Positions 1-9,693 of a DNA stretch of 64,000 nt are shown one piece after another. The stretch comes from Trileptium ribeirensis. Lineage: Eukaryota; Nematoda; Enoplea; Enoplida; Thoracostomopsidae. Location: NCBI GenBank assembly GCA_030248225.1, contig JASANE010017384.1, forward strand, positions 1-64,000, in the 5' to 3' direction. Each line of letters starts with the position of its first letter. Positions within the stretch are counted from its first letter, which is position 1. Under the pieces are notes generated by a model. The model saw only the letters and a program-made list of their open reading frames with translations, made no database searches and was not told where the DNA came from. The translations under genes were made by a program, and so were the position numbers.

Positions 1-1752
1 GTCAAAAGCTTTAGCAAAATCGATGTAAACGACGTCCACATAATTACCTATATCTAATGAAATGCACCACTCATTAAAACATTCAAGAAGCTGTGTACAT
101 GTCGATTTTTTTGCTAAAAAGCCATGTTGTTCTGTAGATACAAGATTATTGACGTGTAAGTAACATAAAATGTTCGAACTCAAAATCCATTCCATAATTT
201 TTGCACAATTTGATAATAACGAAATAGGCCGATAATTCATAGGATCTGCAGCTGATCCTTTTTTATAGATAGCAACAACATCAGCACATAACCAAGCACT
301 AGGAACAACACCATTTAAAAAAGATTGCTCAAAAATATGCGATAATGGGTAACACAAAACATCTCGAAGCTGTTTCAGGAAGAATTGTGAGAAGTCTGGC
401 GAATGACTGTTTTTGTTCTTTAATTTCCCCATAAACTTATGAACAGTAGCAGGAGTGAAAGTAATCCAAGACAGAGAAGAACCACAGAGTGGCTCTTGAA
501 TGGCTGACGAACTACTATCATCGATCGTAAATACTTGCTGAAATGATTTAGCTAAAATTTCGGACCGTTCTTTATCCTGGGTTACGAGATCCTCTTGATC
601 GGTTTTCAATGCACTTACGCCACTCTTACTAAGGCATTTATTGTTTACATATTTAAAAAGTTTGTTGCGATCACCACTAGTTAAAATTTTATGTTCACGG
701 TTTTTCCTGAATGAAAAAATGGCTGTAGTACACTTTTGGCAATAATTTTATACTTGAGAAAAGTTTTTCGTGCGTTTACATTTTTTCCACAGTTTGGCTT
801 TTTTTGAGATAAGGCGTCTTATGTGCTTCGGATATTTTCGTTTGGGTCCTATATTGCAGCACTCAGTAACAGGAACATATAACAAACACGCATTATATAC
901 AAAGTTATAAAAACAGATCCATTTCTCATCAACAGTAAAAGCATGATGTAATAAAAGATCCCAGTCAATTGAAGCTAAATAGGACTTAATTTGTGCAAAA
1001 TTTGCTTTCGAAAAATTGAATTTAAAATCGGGGGGTTCTTTTACTCCATGAAAGTTTCCAGAAAGTGAAACATCGATAGAAACGTGATCGGAGTTTGAAA
1101 AATTTTCATCACAAGTTACCTCGGGAACATTTAATGGCGATGTGGTGAGAACTAGGTCAAGGATGTTATTACCTCGTGTACAAAAGTTAACTAATTGCTC
1201 CAATCCAGATTCATTAATTCGGCTAATAAATAAGTCGTACAATATTGTGTGCGGCCACGATTTTATTGACCAAACTATGTCAGGTAAATTAAAGTCCCCA
1301 ACGATTGTAACAGGCCATGATACATCACATGCACTAGTTAATATATCCATCAAATCAATAAGGTATTGCACATCTTGAAAGGGGGGACGATAAGCACAGA
1401 TTAGGCGGTGTTTCGTCGGAATCAGTAAGTCAATAGATACCAGTTCTAGTCTCTCGTCCGTATTTCCATAGTCCAGTTCAACATACTTTAAAGCGGACTT
1501 TACAAACAATAAAACGCCTCCTCCTTTCCGATTTCTCCTGTCCTTACGAATAATATTGTATTTGTTGTTGACTTCAAACATCGAATTCGGCACACTGTTA
1601 TTGAGCCAGGATTCAGTTATTGCCACAATGTCATTTTTGTCAGAGTTCAGTATTATGTCGAGATCACAAAGTTTGTTACAGATGCTTCGAGCGTTGAAAT
1701 ATTTCAGTTTAAAGGTAGGTTTGCTGGTTTTCATTGTTTGTGTTGAGATCAC
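1..1752 (-). pseudogene. LINE ORF2: endonuclease plus partial reverse transcriptase, one stop
   Basis: From ATG 1752 the frame gives an exonuclease-endonuclease-phosphatase domain: N20 in the NARS motif, E47 in ITESWL, GDFN at 152-155, NILDLVL around 196-202 and SDH at 221-223. This is the nicking enzyme of target-primed reverse transcription. A TAA at 748-750 interrupts the frame. Beyond it the same frame stays open to the window edge and shows reverse transcriptase motifs: NYRPISLLS, then QHGF near 140, and the VDVVYIDFAKAFD motif A at the edge. Only one stop breaks an otherwise continuous polyprotein. It may be a recent nonsense mutation or a sequencing error. Thumb and C-terminal regions lie outside the window. 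Confidence 0.88.
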
Positions 1753-1778
1753 ACTAGACGGAGAATTAAACCCACGAT

Positions 1779-2846
1779 TTAGTTTAAATTCACAATGTAT
1801 CTATTATTATTGGTGATTTCGACGGAATATTCAAGTTCGGTGTATCGACCTTTAACTAAAAGTCCGTCGTTGATGATATCGCAGTTTTTAAACACGACGA
1901 GCTTTTCGTTAACGACAACATATTTGTCTCTATTGTTTGGAACGGAAGACAGTTGGTGATTGAGCTCTTTCGCTTTTTCGTGTAGAGCTGCTAGCCTTCG
2001 ACGATCGTCATCGGTCATAGAGCGTCGAAGATAAAGACCGTTGTAATGTGGATTCCTGCGAAGGTTTTTGGCCTCGTTCAGCACCGAGTTTACAACAGAA
2101 GATGCTGCCATTTGAAGTTTTAAGAGTCGCGGACCACGTTTTGTGTTTAGATTGCCGCGTCGACTCGGTGGATGCAGCAGTCCCATTCGAAACACTCGTT
2201 CGACAGTCGCGGAAGGATCGAGAAATTTGATTATTGATCTCGCGGCTTCGAGATCGTTTCCTTCCTCAGGCAGACCCTTCAAAACTAGACAGCGGCGGCG
2301 TTGAACTTCGTCATCAGCAACAGGTGCAGAGGAAAAGACCGGGGCAAGTGAACGAGTGTTTTTTGATGCTATAGCTGCGTATGATGTTGCGGCGATGTTG
2401 TCGATTTCGTTCGTTGGATTGACGTCGGTTGTTGTCTCTTTTGCCAGGGTGTTTACTGCATTAGTTGCGGCTTTGACTGCGGCAGACAGTGACGCGACGT
2501 CCTCTTGCAGTTTCATCAGCATTTCGAGACCCGGACCCTGATCAAGTGCGGTGGAATTTTCGGTTGCGTTTGCATCGGAATTGGCCGGAGGCGATTGACA
2601 ATGTTGGCGGATATCGTTGTGGCAAGCACGACAATGGACCAAAATACGATCGAATCCGTGAAGTGACACTGCAAGTTCGGACGGAATTCCGGCGCATTCA
2701 TGGTGGACCCATCGGTCGCAACGATCGCACGCGAAACAGTCATCGCCTGCCTCTGTCATGCAGTCGACGCATTGCGGTGGTAACGGTGAAACTTGTTGCG
2801 TGGTTGGTTCGGCATTGCTTCTTCGAATGGGCGGCGAGTGCATCAT
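1779..2846 (-). CDS. LINE ORF1 protein with N-terminal PHD finger
   Basis: This is a 355-residue frame starting at ATG 2846. Residues 26-75 show a complete C4-H-C3 pattern (C26, C29, C40, C43, H48, C51, C72, C75), the zinc-binding pattern of a PHD finger. It is followed by a likely helical segment (about 105-140) and a basic C-terminal half with repeated Arg clusters and a motif around LRRSMTDDDRRRL. ORF1 proteins of CR1/L2-group LINEs commonly carry such fingers and act as RNA-binding chaperones in the retrotransposition particle. The stop lies just upstream of the ORF2 start, as expected for a bicistronic LINE transcript. The frame is intact. A host PHD gene is unlikely given the ORF2 directly downstream. 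Confidence 0.85.
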   Translation of the reverse strand: MMHSPPIRRSNAEPTTQQVSPLPPQCVDCMTEAGDDCFACDRCDRWVHHECAGIPSELAVSLHGFDRILVHCRACHNDIRQHCQSPPANSDANATENSTALDQGPGLEMLMKLQEDVASLSAAVKAATNAVNTLAKETTTDVNPTNEIDNIAATSYAAIASKNTRSLAPVFSSAPVADDEVQRRRCLVLKGLPEEGNDLEAARSIIKFLDPSATVERVFRMGLLHPPSRRGNLNTKRGPRLLKLQMAASSVVNSVLNEAKNLRRNPHYNGLYLRRSMTDDDRRRLAALHEKAKELNHQLSSVPNNRDKYVVVNEKLVVFKNCDIINDGLLVKGRYTELEYSVEITNNNRYIVNLN

Positions 2847-2880
2847 TTTTATTAATTTTGGTATTTTTACTAGTTATTCG

Positions 2881-3344
2881 ATCTAGTGATCGATAGGATA
2901 TGTTTCTTCGCTTTTCTCAAGCAGGTACCTGAATGCAATTGGGTTAAAAACCCAACTGAATGCAATTGGGTTAAAACCAATCCGGCGTTCAGATGCAACT
3001 TTTTTAGAGAAGCCACAACCTTTATCTCGAGGCTACCGAGAGGACACCGTTTCCAGCGATGTTTTCTTATGATATTTGGTGAAAAGGTTTTGTGCTTTAT
3101 TGTTCCTAATGCTGCGTTAGGCGATCGACGTTGGTGTATATTTCGACAAACCGAACGGGTTTCGGGATATTGGATAGAATCTGGAGTGCTTCCATTGTCA
3201 GCATTATAAATTTTCGCTTTTTTTTCTTGGGAATAAAAAAATTGCCATGAAAGTGCAGAAATAGCAACTTGGTTCGTTGCGTAGCGTTCGTTTGACTGCA
3301 TCCTGCTATTCACCCACGTTGTGGGTGAAACAACAACCGACTAA
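2881..3344. other. Flank upstream of LINE ORF1, with a 27-bp tandem repeat
   Basis: No convincing host gene is seen. At 2930-2983 a 27-bp unit is present twice, and the first unit contains the perfect hairpin TTGGGTTAAAAACCCAA (2939-2955). A 147-codon minus-strand frame (3313-2870) covers most of the stretch but resembles nothing I know, and its repeated QLHS words simply translate the tandem repeat. It could be the LINE 5' untranslated region or flanking DNA. Confidence 0.5.
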
Positions 3345-3485
3345 AACCACTGACGTCGCCGTAGCTTAGTGTTTCGCGAGCGCGACTCGTACGCAAACGA
3401 CTCGGGTCCGGCAACAATTTGTTCAGCGATAGTCGAAATGCAAATTAATTCGTGAAGCAAAGGGTTACACAAACCACAGTAGGAC
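3345..3485 (+). repeat. tRNA-like short interspersed repeat, copy 1
   Basis: About 140 bp here match 7652-7797 with moderate identity, from ACGTCGCCGTAGCTTAGTG to the AAAGGGTTACA words. Both copies begin with a segment like a tRNA 5' half: 7 nt, then TAGCTTAGT, then GAGCG, resembling an RNA polymerase III A box. A B box is only vaguely suggested. A tRNA-derived SINE is the best guess; an unclassified repeat is the alternative. Confidence 0.4.
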
Positions 3486-4861
3486 CAGCGTAATCAAGAA
3501 TCCGATAGTTTGAGATAGATTCGTGAACGCGCTTATCATAGCCACACGTGCATTGCAGCTTTTTTCTTTTTTAAGCTACTATTCTAAATTAGAACTTGCA
3601 ACATCAAAGGTCGATTTCAGTCAAAAGCGCTTAAGTCCTAAAAATGCCAAATTTTTCCAATGTGGTACAAAGTTTAGTGTTTCTATGGCTGTTTTTTCAA
3701 AGGTCGCTGTGCTATTACCTATCTTAGCCTTCCATTGCTTCTTGCTTAATCCATCACCGATAACTGTTTACGCTGACTTAACTTCGTTTAAGTTCTGAGC
3801 CCCGTCGTCTTTGACCAGCTTGGCTTTAGCCCTGCTTGTTTTCAGTGCATAATCATGATTGGTTCAAAAATTAAATTTTGAAATCGTTGACAGATTTATT
3901 CAAGCCTGACTACTATCTCTGTACCGTGGGACATACATGTATACCATAAACTCGCGCAAGTTTCGTGATAAAGTAACCCTACCGCTAGTGGGTCTATACT
4001 TCTATTGGCGGCTCCTTACTTACGAACTCGCAACTTAGTTTAACATTAAACTGGCATGCGGATAGAAATATTTTTGACGTTAGGTAGTTCCTTCATACCC
4101 AATACCCACCGGCCACCATGAGGTTGAAGGGCAGCCTAAAAACTTGCAATTGGTCCGACACAACTAGACGCAAAATGTTTTTTAGATAGTGGAAGCACAA
4201 GGGTCACCGTCAGCTAATTTCGTGGTTGATGTATTTTCCCAGAAATTGTACTTTCGAATTGTAGCACTCTACGCATTTTGTTATTCTCATCAATGGCGAT
4301 TTTATTTTCATAGCGTCGATAGGTTTCGATTTTCTTTCCAAAAATGAAGTCTGATGCATGCCAAGCTTACCACCGTACGATGGATATATAATGCCTGTTT
4401 CTTTAGGGCTGTGCTAGCACTGATAACACTAACCGGTTCTCCGGTTTTGAATAATTTAGCTATCGCTTGCCAAACCAGTGTATTTTCCATTTTGCAACAG
4501 ATTTTGATAATTGTCAAAATACTGACACTATAATACGTATTAGCATCACTGTGAATGTTAAGATTTTTACATGACTCTCCCGGTAGTGAATTAGCATTAC
4601 TTGGGTTAATTATTTCTTCAGGACGTTTGTTTCGCGGTGTTTGTCAGCGCAAATTACTGCTGTTTAAGTGCAGTTGCCCAACTTTCGTTGGAGCACCATT
4701 TGATACGGCTCCGCTGGTCTAAATTAAGATTAAGGTATGACTGGAAATTGAATTTTCAAGTCTACGTTTTCTAATATGGAACCTTTGGACGGTAATGCTG
4801 GCTGTGTATATTCTTCCTATGATTTTATGACACTTGCACAAACTTGTTATCCTCTTTTTAG
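3486..4861 (+). other. Likely intron or 5' region of the H1-like gene; no exon recognised
   Basis: Mixed AT-rich sequence in which I cannot identify coding exons. It ends in a good acceptor (pyrimidine-rich TTATCCTCTTTTTAG) before the H1-like exon, so an upstream exon of that gene must lie here or further left. Short frames such as 3523-3798 have no recognisable features. Confidence 0.4.
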
Positions 4862-5070
4862 TTCCTTCCAAGAAGCCACGAACTCATAGCAAACCAAAGA
4901 AGACGACATCAACGGCTGGAGCGTCAAAGAAAAAGTCCCCGAAAAAAGCTGGGAAAGCCAAGAAGTCTGCCGCTGCCAAGCCGAGAAAGTCCGCGACCAA
5001 AAAGCGTTCGCCGTCGAAGAAAGCGGCTCCGAAGAAGCCGAAAGCTAAAAAGGCTTCCGCCAAGAAATGA
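4862..5070 (+). CDS. Terminal exon of a histone H1-like, lysine-rich basic protein
   Basis: After the acceptor at 4860-4861, a 68-codon frame (entered with 2 nt of a split codon) ends at TGA 5068-5070. About half of the residues are Lys or Arg and most of the rest are Ala, Ser, Pro or Thr. SPKK-type motifs (KKSPKKA, KRSPSKK) are repeated, and the tail reads KKASAKK. This is the composition of the C-terminal tail of linker histone H1 or of protamine-like sperm proteins, which bind linker DNA through these repeats. The globular domain is not in this exon. The exon is much richer in G and C than its surroundings, supporting real coding sequence. Another nuclear Lys-rich protein is possible. Confidence 0.75.
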
Positions 5071-6752
5071 TCTCACTCCAGTGACTCACGTTCATCGAAC
5101 CAGATGACTCTCGTCAACTGTTTGATATTATTCAATGTGGCGTTGCCATTTTGTATATAACTATTATGATTTCTATATATCTGTTATGCTGTGTTCTCTT
5201 AAATCACAGCTGGTCGAGTTCACATTGCTTCTGATCCAATTTGCGGCCACATTGCATTCCATCTGATGTGATACAACCAAATGGTACGTCTATCACATAC
5301 TGTGTATTTTTTGCACACCCCATCATCCGATTCATGTTCGACAAAATAGGTACACTGTATGAGGTGGACAGATTGGATTCAATGTGAACGCTGCCATATG
5401 GGGCAATCTTAAGCATTATATAATTATATGGCAAATGCTATTATACGGCATATTGAATATCTAGCAAATGGCTTTATCTAAACATCCTCCATAAGCGCTA
5501 GCTGAATACACTGTTATTTTGTTTAAACACCCGGTGGTTTCTAGATTGTGGCTAATGCATTTTCACGTATCTAATGCGTCGACTAGTTGTGTTCAAATTT
5601 TAGCCATCCGTTGGTGAAAGCCATGGTTTGTCTTGAATTAAAATCAGTAAATATAATTTTGCTGTTCTCGCCTATCGCGTATTAGTAGGTCAGTATTAAA
5701 ATACGGATGTATGTTCTATAGTTGAAAGTTCTTAGTTCATATCTGAAGTCCTATGATCCGTTCTTCAGACGAATCTTGCTATAGCGTTTTTTCAACACAG
5801 TTGCTTATTAGAGCCGGATAGACACCCAACACATCGAGCGAGGCATCTCTTTGTAAATCTTTCCCCAGTTTCACTATAGTACACTTAATACCGACTACAA
5901 GTTCCCAATTCTTTTTTGTGGGGATCTTCATTTTGACCTACCATGAGCACACACTGTTTGACCCCTACTCGCCTTTATGTATGTGTCATCAATATTGGTG
6001 CGTGCAGATGTACATTTGTATGTTTGGCACTTGACGAGGCAAGCAGAAACATGACGAGATTCCTGGTAACTCATGTTCTATGTGATAAGCTAAACCTACG
6101 GGGTGGCTTTGCGTTGGCTGCAACCTATCAGTAAAGCGCAATAGTAAACCTTTTCGCTGCTAGCACCATTACTTACGACAATCCTTCATGGAATGAATTA
6201 TCTGAAATGGTTTGATTTTGAAACACGACAAGTTTCCTTTGAAAATAACCTTCAAATTTTTAGCCAACAATCTGAGATTATGCTTAAGTCGTGTGGAACT
6301 TAGTAATCTACACTGATGATAATTATGGGGAAACATTGATTACCTCCTGACATCATTTACAATTCTGGGCCCACAGACACGTCGTCTATTTTTAGTGTTT
6401 CATTCAATTTATGGTGCTGTACGCGTAGATGTGAAATCATAAGCCTTGACCAAAATGTTAATCATGAACTCGCCTGACTCTAATACCATTCGACTCAGCT
6501 CAATGAGTTTGGAATGCTATGCAAAATATATACGAAGAATGATTTTTCGGAAATTTTCAGGTAAGCAAAAAAATTGTGATTTGTTTCTAATGTAGTTTTT
6601 TAACCGCGTCAACGAGCAGTCAAACAATGCCAAAATTATTGAGGTTTCTTCAAAATTGCCATTTTTTTGAGCTCGATGCATATAACCCAAAGCCCATCTT
6701 ATTACAGAGTATAACTTAACCAAACTGATACGATTTGGCTATATTCACATTC
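5071..6752. other. Intergenic sequence, no gene recognised
   Basis: AT-rich sequence downstream of the H1-like stop. The frames present are short and without domain features. I see no RNA gene, tandem array or transposon end. Confidence 0.5.
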
Positions 6753-7512
6753 ATTCCAATCGCGAGCGAGTGGGACGAGAATTTTCAATTTTGGCTCTAG
6801 AGGCGGGGTTGAGGAGGTCCTGTCTGTGTGTCGCACCTGCATCTCGATAACGGTTGGGCGGATTTTGATGCAAGAGCTCATTCGAACCGAAATGGTCTAT
6901 TTAGGTGTAGTGACGGAGCCCGATTTTTGAATTTTTTTCCGTGGGAGGTTATGGGGCAAAATGACGTTATTTTGGCCCATTTTTCGGGTACCCCCTCCAG
7001 TTTTTGCGACTTTTCTCAATAAGTAAACGAGTTATCGACAAACTAATAGGCCTATTCCATGTACCTTTGCCAGGGCTTTCCAATGATATATAACAAGTTT
7101 GTCAACTACTTCCTAATCTGGAGTCTATAAGCTTATAGTTGGCGCCAAATTACATATTTGGCGAAAAGTCATGTGATGCACCTAAATGTGTGTTTATTGT
7201 TGCTTTTAGTGTCTTATATGGGGTTTTCTGGGCAGATAAACTCATTGCAAGTGTTAAAAATATTGTTGCGCAAATATTTTTTCACTTCTGCTTCATACTT
7301 CGCATAAAAAATGACGTTTTCGAAATTTTTGGGGAGAAGGGAAAAGCGCCTGCATGTGTTTATTGTGGGTTTTACTGTCGGATATGGGGTTTGCGGGGCC
7401 GACAAGCTCATTACGAGTGTCAAGAATGTTGTGTGGCAAATTTTTTTCACACTTCTGCTTCGGGGGATTGTTCTCACCACTCGAATTCTGGCTCGCAAGC
7501 GAGCGTCACTAG
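6753..7512 (+). repeat. Interspersed repeat family R1, copy 1
   Basis: Matches 53521-54399 in the same orientation and 12426-13243 and 31669-32505 in reverse. It starts near GCGAGCGAGTGGGACGAGAA, runs through TTGGCTCTAGAGG, a GTCTGTGTGT tract, the words GGGGCAAAATGACGT and TATAAGCTTATAG, and ends at CTCGCAAGCGAGCGTCACTAG. This copy carries an internal duplication (about 7185-7300 and 7345-7455 resemble each other) and lacks part of the 3' segment found in the others. The ends have inverted CCACTCGAAT and GCGAGC words, as in a non-autonomous DNA element, but the superfamily is undetermined. Confidence 0.75.
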
Positions 7513-7651
7513 TTAAGCATATACGTGATACTGATGTTATCATCATTACAGCGTATTGCATTAACTCAATTCCTTGCGTAACTGCGTGTTGTGAGTTGTA
7601 ACGTGCGTTTGTTGTAATTCGCTCGCGTTGTTATGAGCCTTAAGGATCCAA

Positions 7652-7797
7652 GCAACAGCGTCACCATAGCTTAGTTGTTAACGAGCGCAACCCAACGCAA
7701 ATGACTCATCGCGGCAACAACAGTTCGTAGCGCGATAGTCGAGAAGCAAAATAATTAATGAGGAGAAAGGGTTACAATATACAGCTTACCACAGTTT
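7652..7797 (+). repeat. tRNA-like short interspersed repeat, copy 2
   Basis: Second copy of the repeat at 3345-3485, in the same orientation. The head GTCACCATAGCTTAGTTG followed by GAGCG again resembles a tRNA 5' half with an A box. It lies 140 bp downstream of repeat R1 copy 1. Confidence 0.4.
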
Positions 7798-9269
7798 TGA
7801 TGTGTGTCAATGCCAGTGAAAAATTGTCATTTGCTATATATTCACATGTCTGGAAGATACTTGAATGTCGACACACAGTTTGCGAGCAATTATAGTTATC
7901 TCACAGCCGTCAAGTTGATCTGATTCACAGCGATACACTACAATTAGAAAATGCGTAATGTTATTATAGTTGGACGATCGTTTACCAGCCGTGAACGAAT
8001 AACAGTTCATGTTGAAAGAGTGCAAAGAATTGTTTAAAGCCCTTTCATAGATTACCTAAAATTTTTTAATGCAGCCACTAAATCTTTTTTACGTGTGAAT
8101 GCGTATAATTCTGCACTTGAGATTCAAATCAACACAAATATTTTACTAAAAATTATAAGTATGTTATTACACTTTTAAAAACATATAATTTTTAGAATTA
8201 GTTTATTCAAACTTTAATTTTTTAGAAACGGCAAAATTATGTTAACTGGCAGGACAACGTCTATATTAAACCCTTCGCATAATTTTTTTTCGAAGTATAT
8301 GAACTCTAACATATATGTCAATATTTAAAGAACATTCATACACAATGTCTTAAGCAAAAAACCGTATTGAGCGTAAATTGTAAAACAAGATCATCATAAC
8401 ATTATAATCCATAACATATATACTATGGCCCAGGTAAGCCACCGCCTGCAGAAACAAGGAGCAGGTGAGTAACCTGAAAAATCCTGCTTTTAGTTTGAAA
8501 ATGCGTTGAATGGCTAGCAAGTTTTCACTTAATTTTTAAGTGAATTATGTTTTTAGCGTCAGACTAGGATTATCGAAAAAACAATTTTCTGTTAGGTGCG
8601 GGGTGTTATTACCGGCGAGAAGCGCAACAAGTTTGTCAATGGACATTGGTACAGGGAACCCAAATTTTTAATGAGAAGAACCAGTTTTTGCCACAGTAAT
8701 GCGGCGTTCACGTTATAATGTCTTCGTTGTTTGGAACTTTTGTCCTCCTGTAGTCGGGACCCTACCGTATAGTCAGTCAAGGGGACATTAATACTGTGCA
8801 TCAATTGCCGAGGATGTACGACACACCCTTAGCTACTATATTTTTTACAGTGTTGTACACACCCCTAGCTTCCAATTTGGGGCGCACACAGTCTGTAGCT
8901 AATGCGATATTAGTCAACTATCCTGTGTAATTTTTTCTAAATTATCGATATTTGTTTCTAGGCCATATGAACGTTCATCAAATAATTCCGAACATTGTCA
9001 ATAAAACTGCCAGAAGACACGGTATGCCGGACACTGTCGAGAACTGCAATACCCTAAGCTAGCTACCTTTGAAAGAATTTATTAAAAAGATGGGGGTGCC
9101 TAAGACACTGTGTTCTCGACAGTGTGCCAGACACTGTATACATAGGTTCTAAACATAGTGGACATTATAACGTGAACTCCGCATAAGACCCATCATTTTT
9201 AACAATACTGAATGTAATACACAGTGTCACACACAGATAGGTCCAACCGAGGCAACCTATACATGAACC
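7798..9269. other. Gene-free stretch with a long-stem inverted repeat at 9031-9125
   Basis: AT-rich, no recognisable gene. Two strong donor-like sites, CAGGTAAGC (8431-8439) and CAGGTGAGT (8462-8470), sit 31 bp apart after an ATG at 8424, but no continuing exon was found. Two perfect 14-nt inverted arms, ACACTGTCGAGAAC at 9031-9044 and its complement at 9112-9125, enclose 67 nt. Confidence 0.45.
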
Positions 9270-9686
9270 CAGGGTCCCCGCGGGATCTCGACAATTTTTT
9301 CCCTGTTTTCCCTGCAAAATTTCCCCATTTTTTCCCTGCAGCTCCTGTAAAAATTCAACTTGGACATATGAACACACGAAGGATATATCGCCTAAAATCA
9401 TATGTCTAAGCTGAAAATTATAGCGTTTCAGACAATATATTAGTGTGAAAACTAAAATATTAAATTTAGTTATAATATTGCAGAAGGTGCGACATTGCTG
9501 CAGCATGAAATCGGAGAAATGAGGGTCCTTGGTCTGAAATAAAAGAATAAAAAATCACAAATTCCCAAAAATATGTCAAAAAGCAACCCATTTCCAAAAA
9601 ATCCCAAAATTTTTCCCTGCAGACGTCAAAATTTTCCCTGTTTTCCCTGCAAAAATCTATAATTTCCCTGTCGAGCGGGGACCCTG
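9270..9686. mobile_element. 417-bp hAT-like MITE with CAGGGTCCCCGC ends
   Basis: The left end CAGGGTCCCCGC (9270) is the inverted complement of the right end GCGGGGACCCTG (ending 9686). The inverted similarity extends inward through repeated TTTTCCCTG words. The 7 bp ATGAACC occur directly on both sides (9263-9269 and 9687-9693), a target duplication with at most one degenerate base relative to the 8 bp usual for hAT. No transposase frame is present, so it would need an element elsewhere to move it. The family differs from the CAGGGA/GGTTCCGG elements further on. Confidence 0.75.
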
Positions 9687-9693
9687 ATGAACC

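Larger units (their letters stand above)
1..2880 (-). mobile_element. CR1/L2-like non-LTR retrotransposon (LINE), 5' part
   Basis: Two consecutive minus-strand reading frames have the order of a CR1/L2-group LINE: ORF1 with a PHD-type zinc finger, then after 26 nt ORF2 with an AP-type endonuclease and the start of reverse transcriptase. The left window edge cuts the element within reverse transcriptase motif A, so its 3' end is not visible. The exact 5' end is not determined. The frames are unusually intact for this window (one in-frame stop in ORF2), so the insertion is probably fairly young. The clade assignment rests on ORF1 type and on the spacing of the RT motifs, and is an inference. 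Confidence 0.9.

Noticed and set aside
2870..3313. 147-codon minus-strand frame upstream of the LINE
   Set aside because: No domain features, and part of it only translates the 27-bp tandem repeat; probably LINE 5' region or chance.
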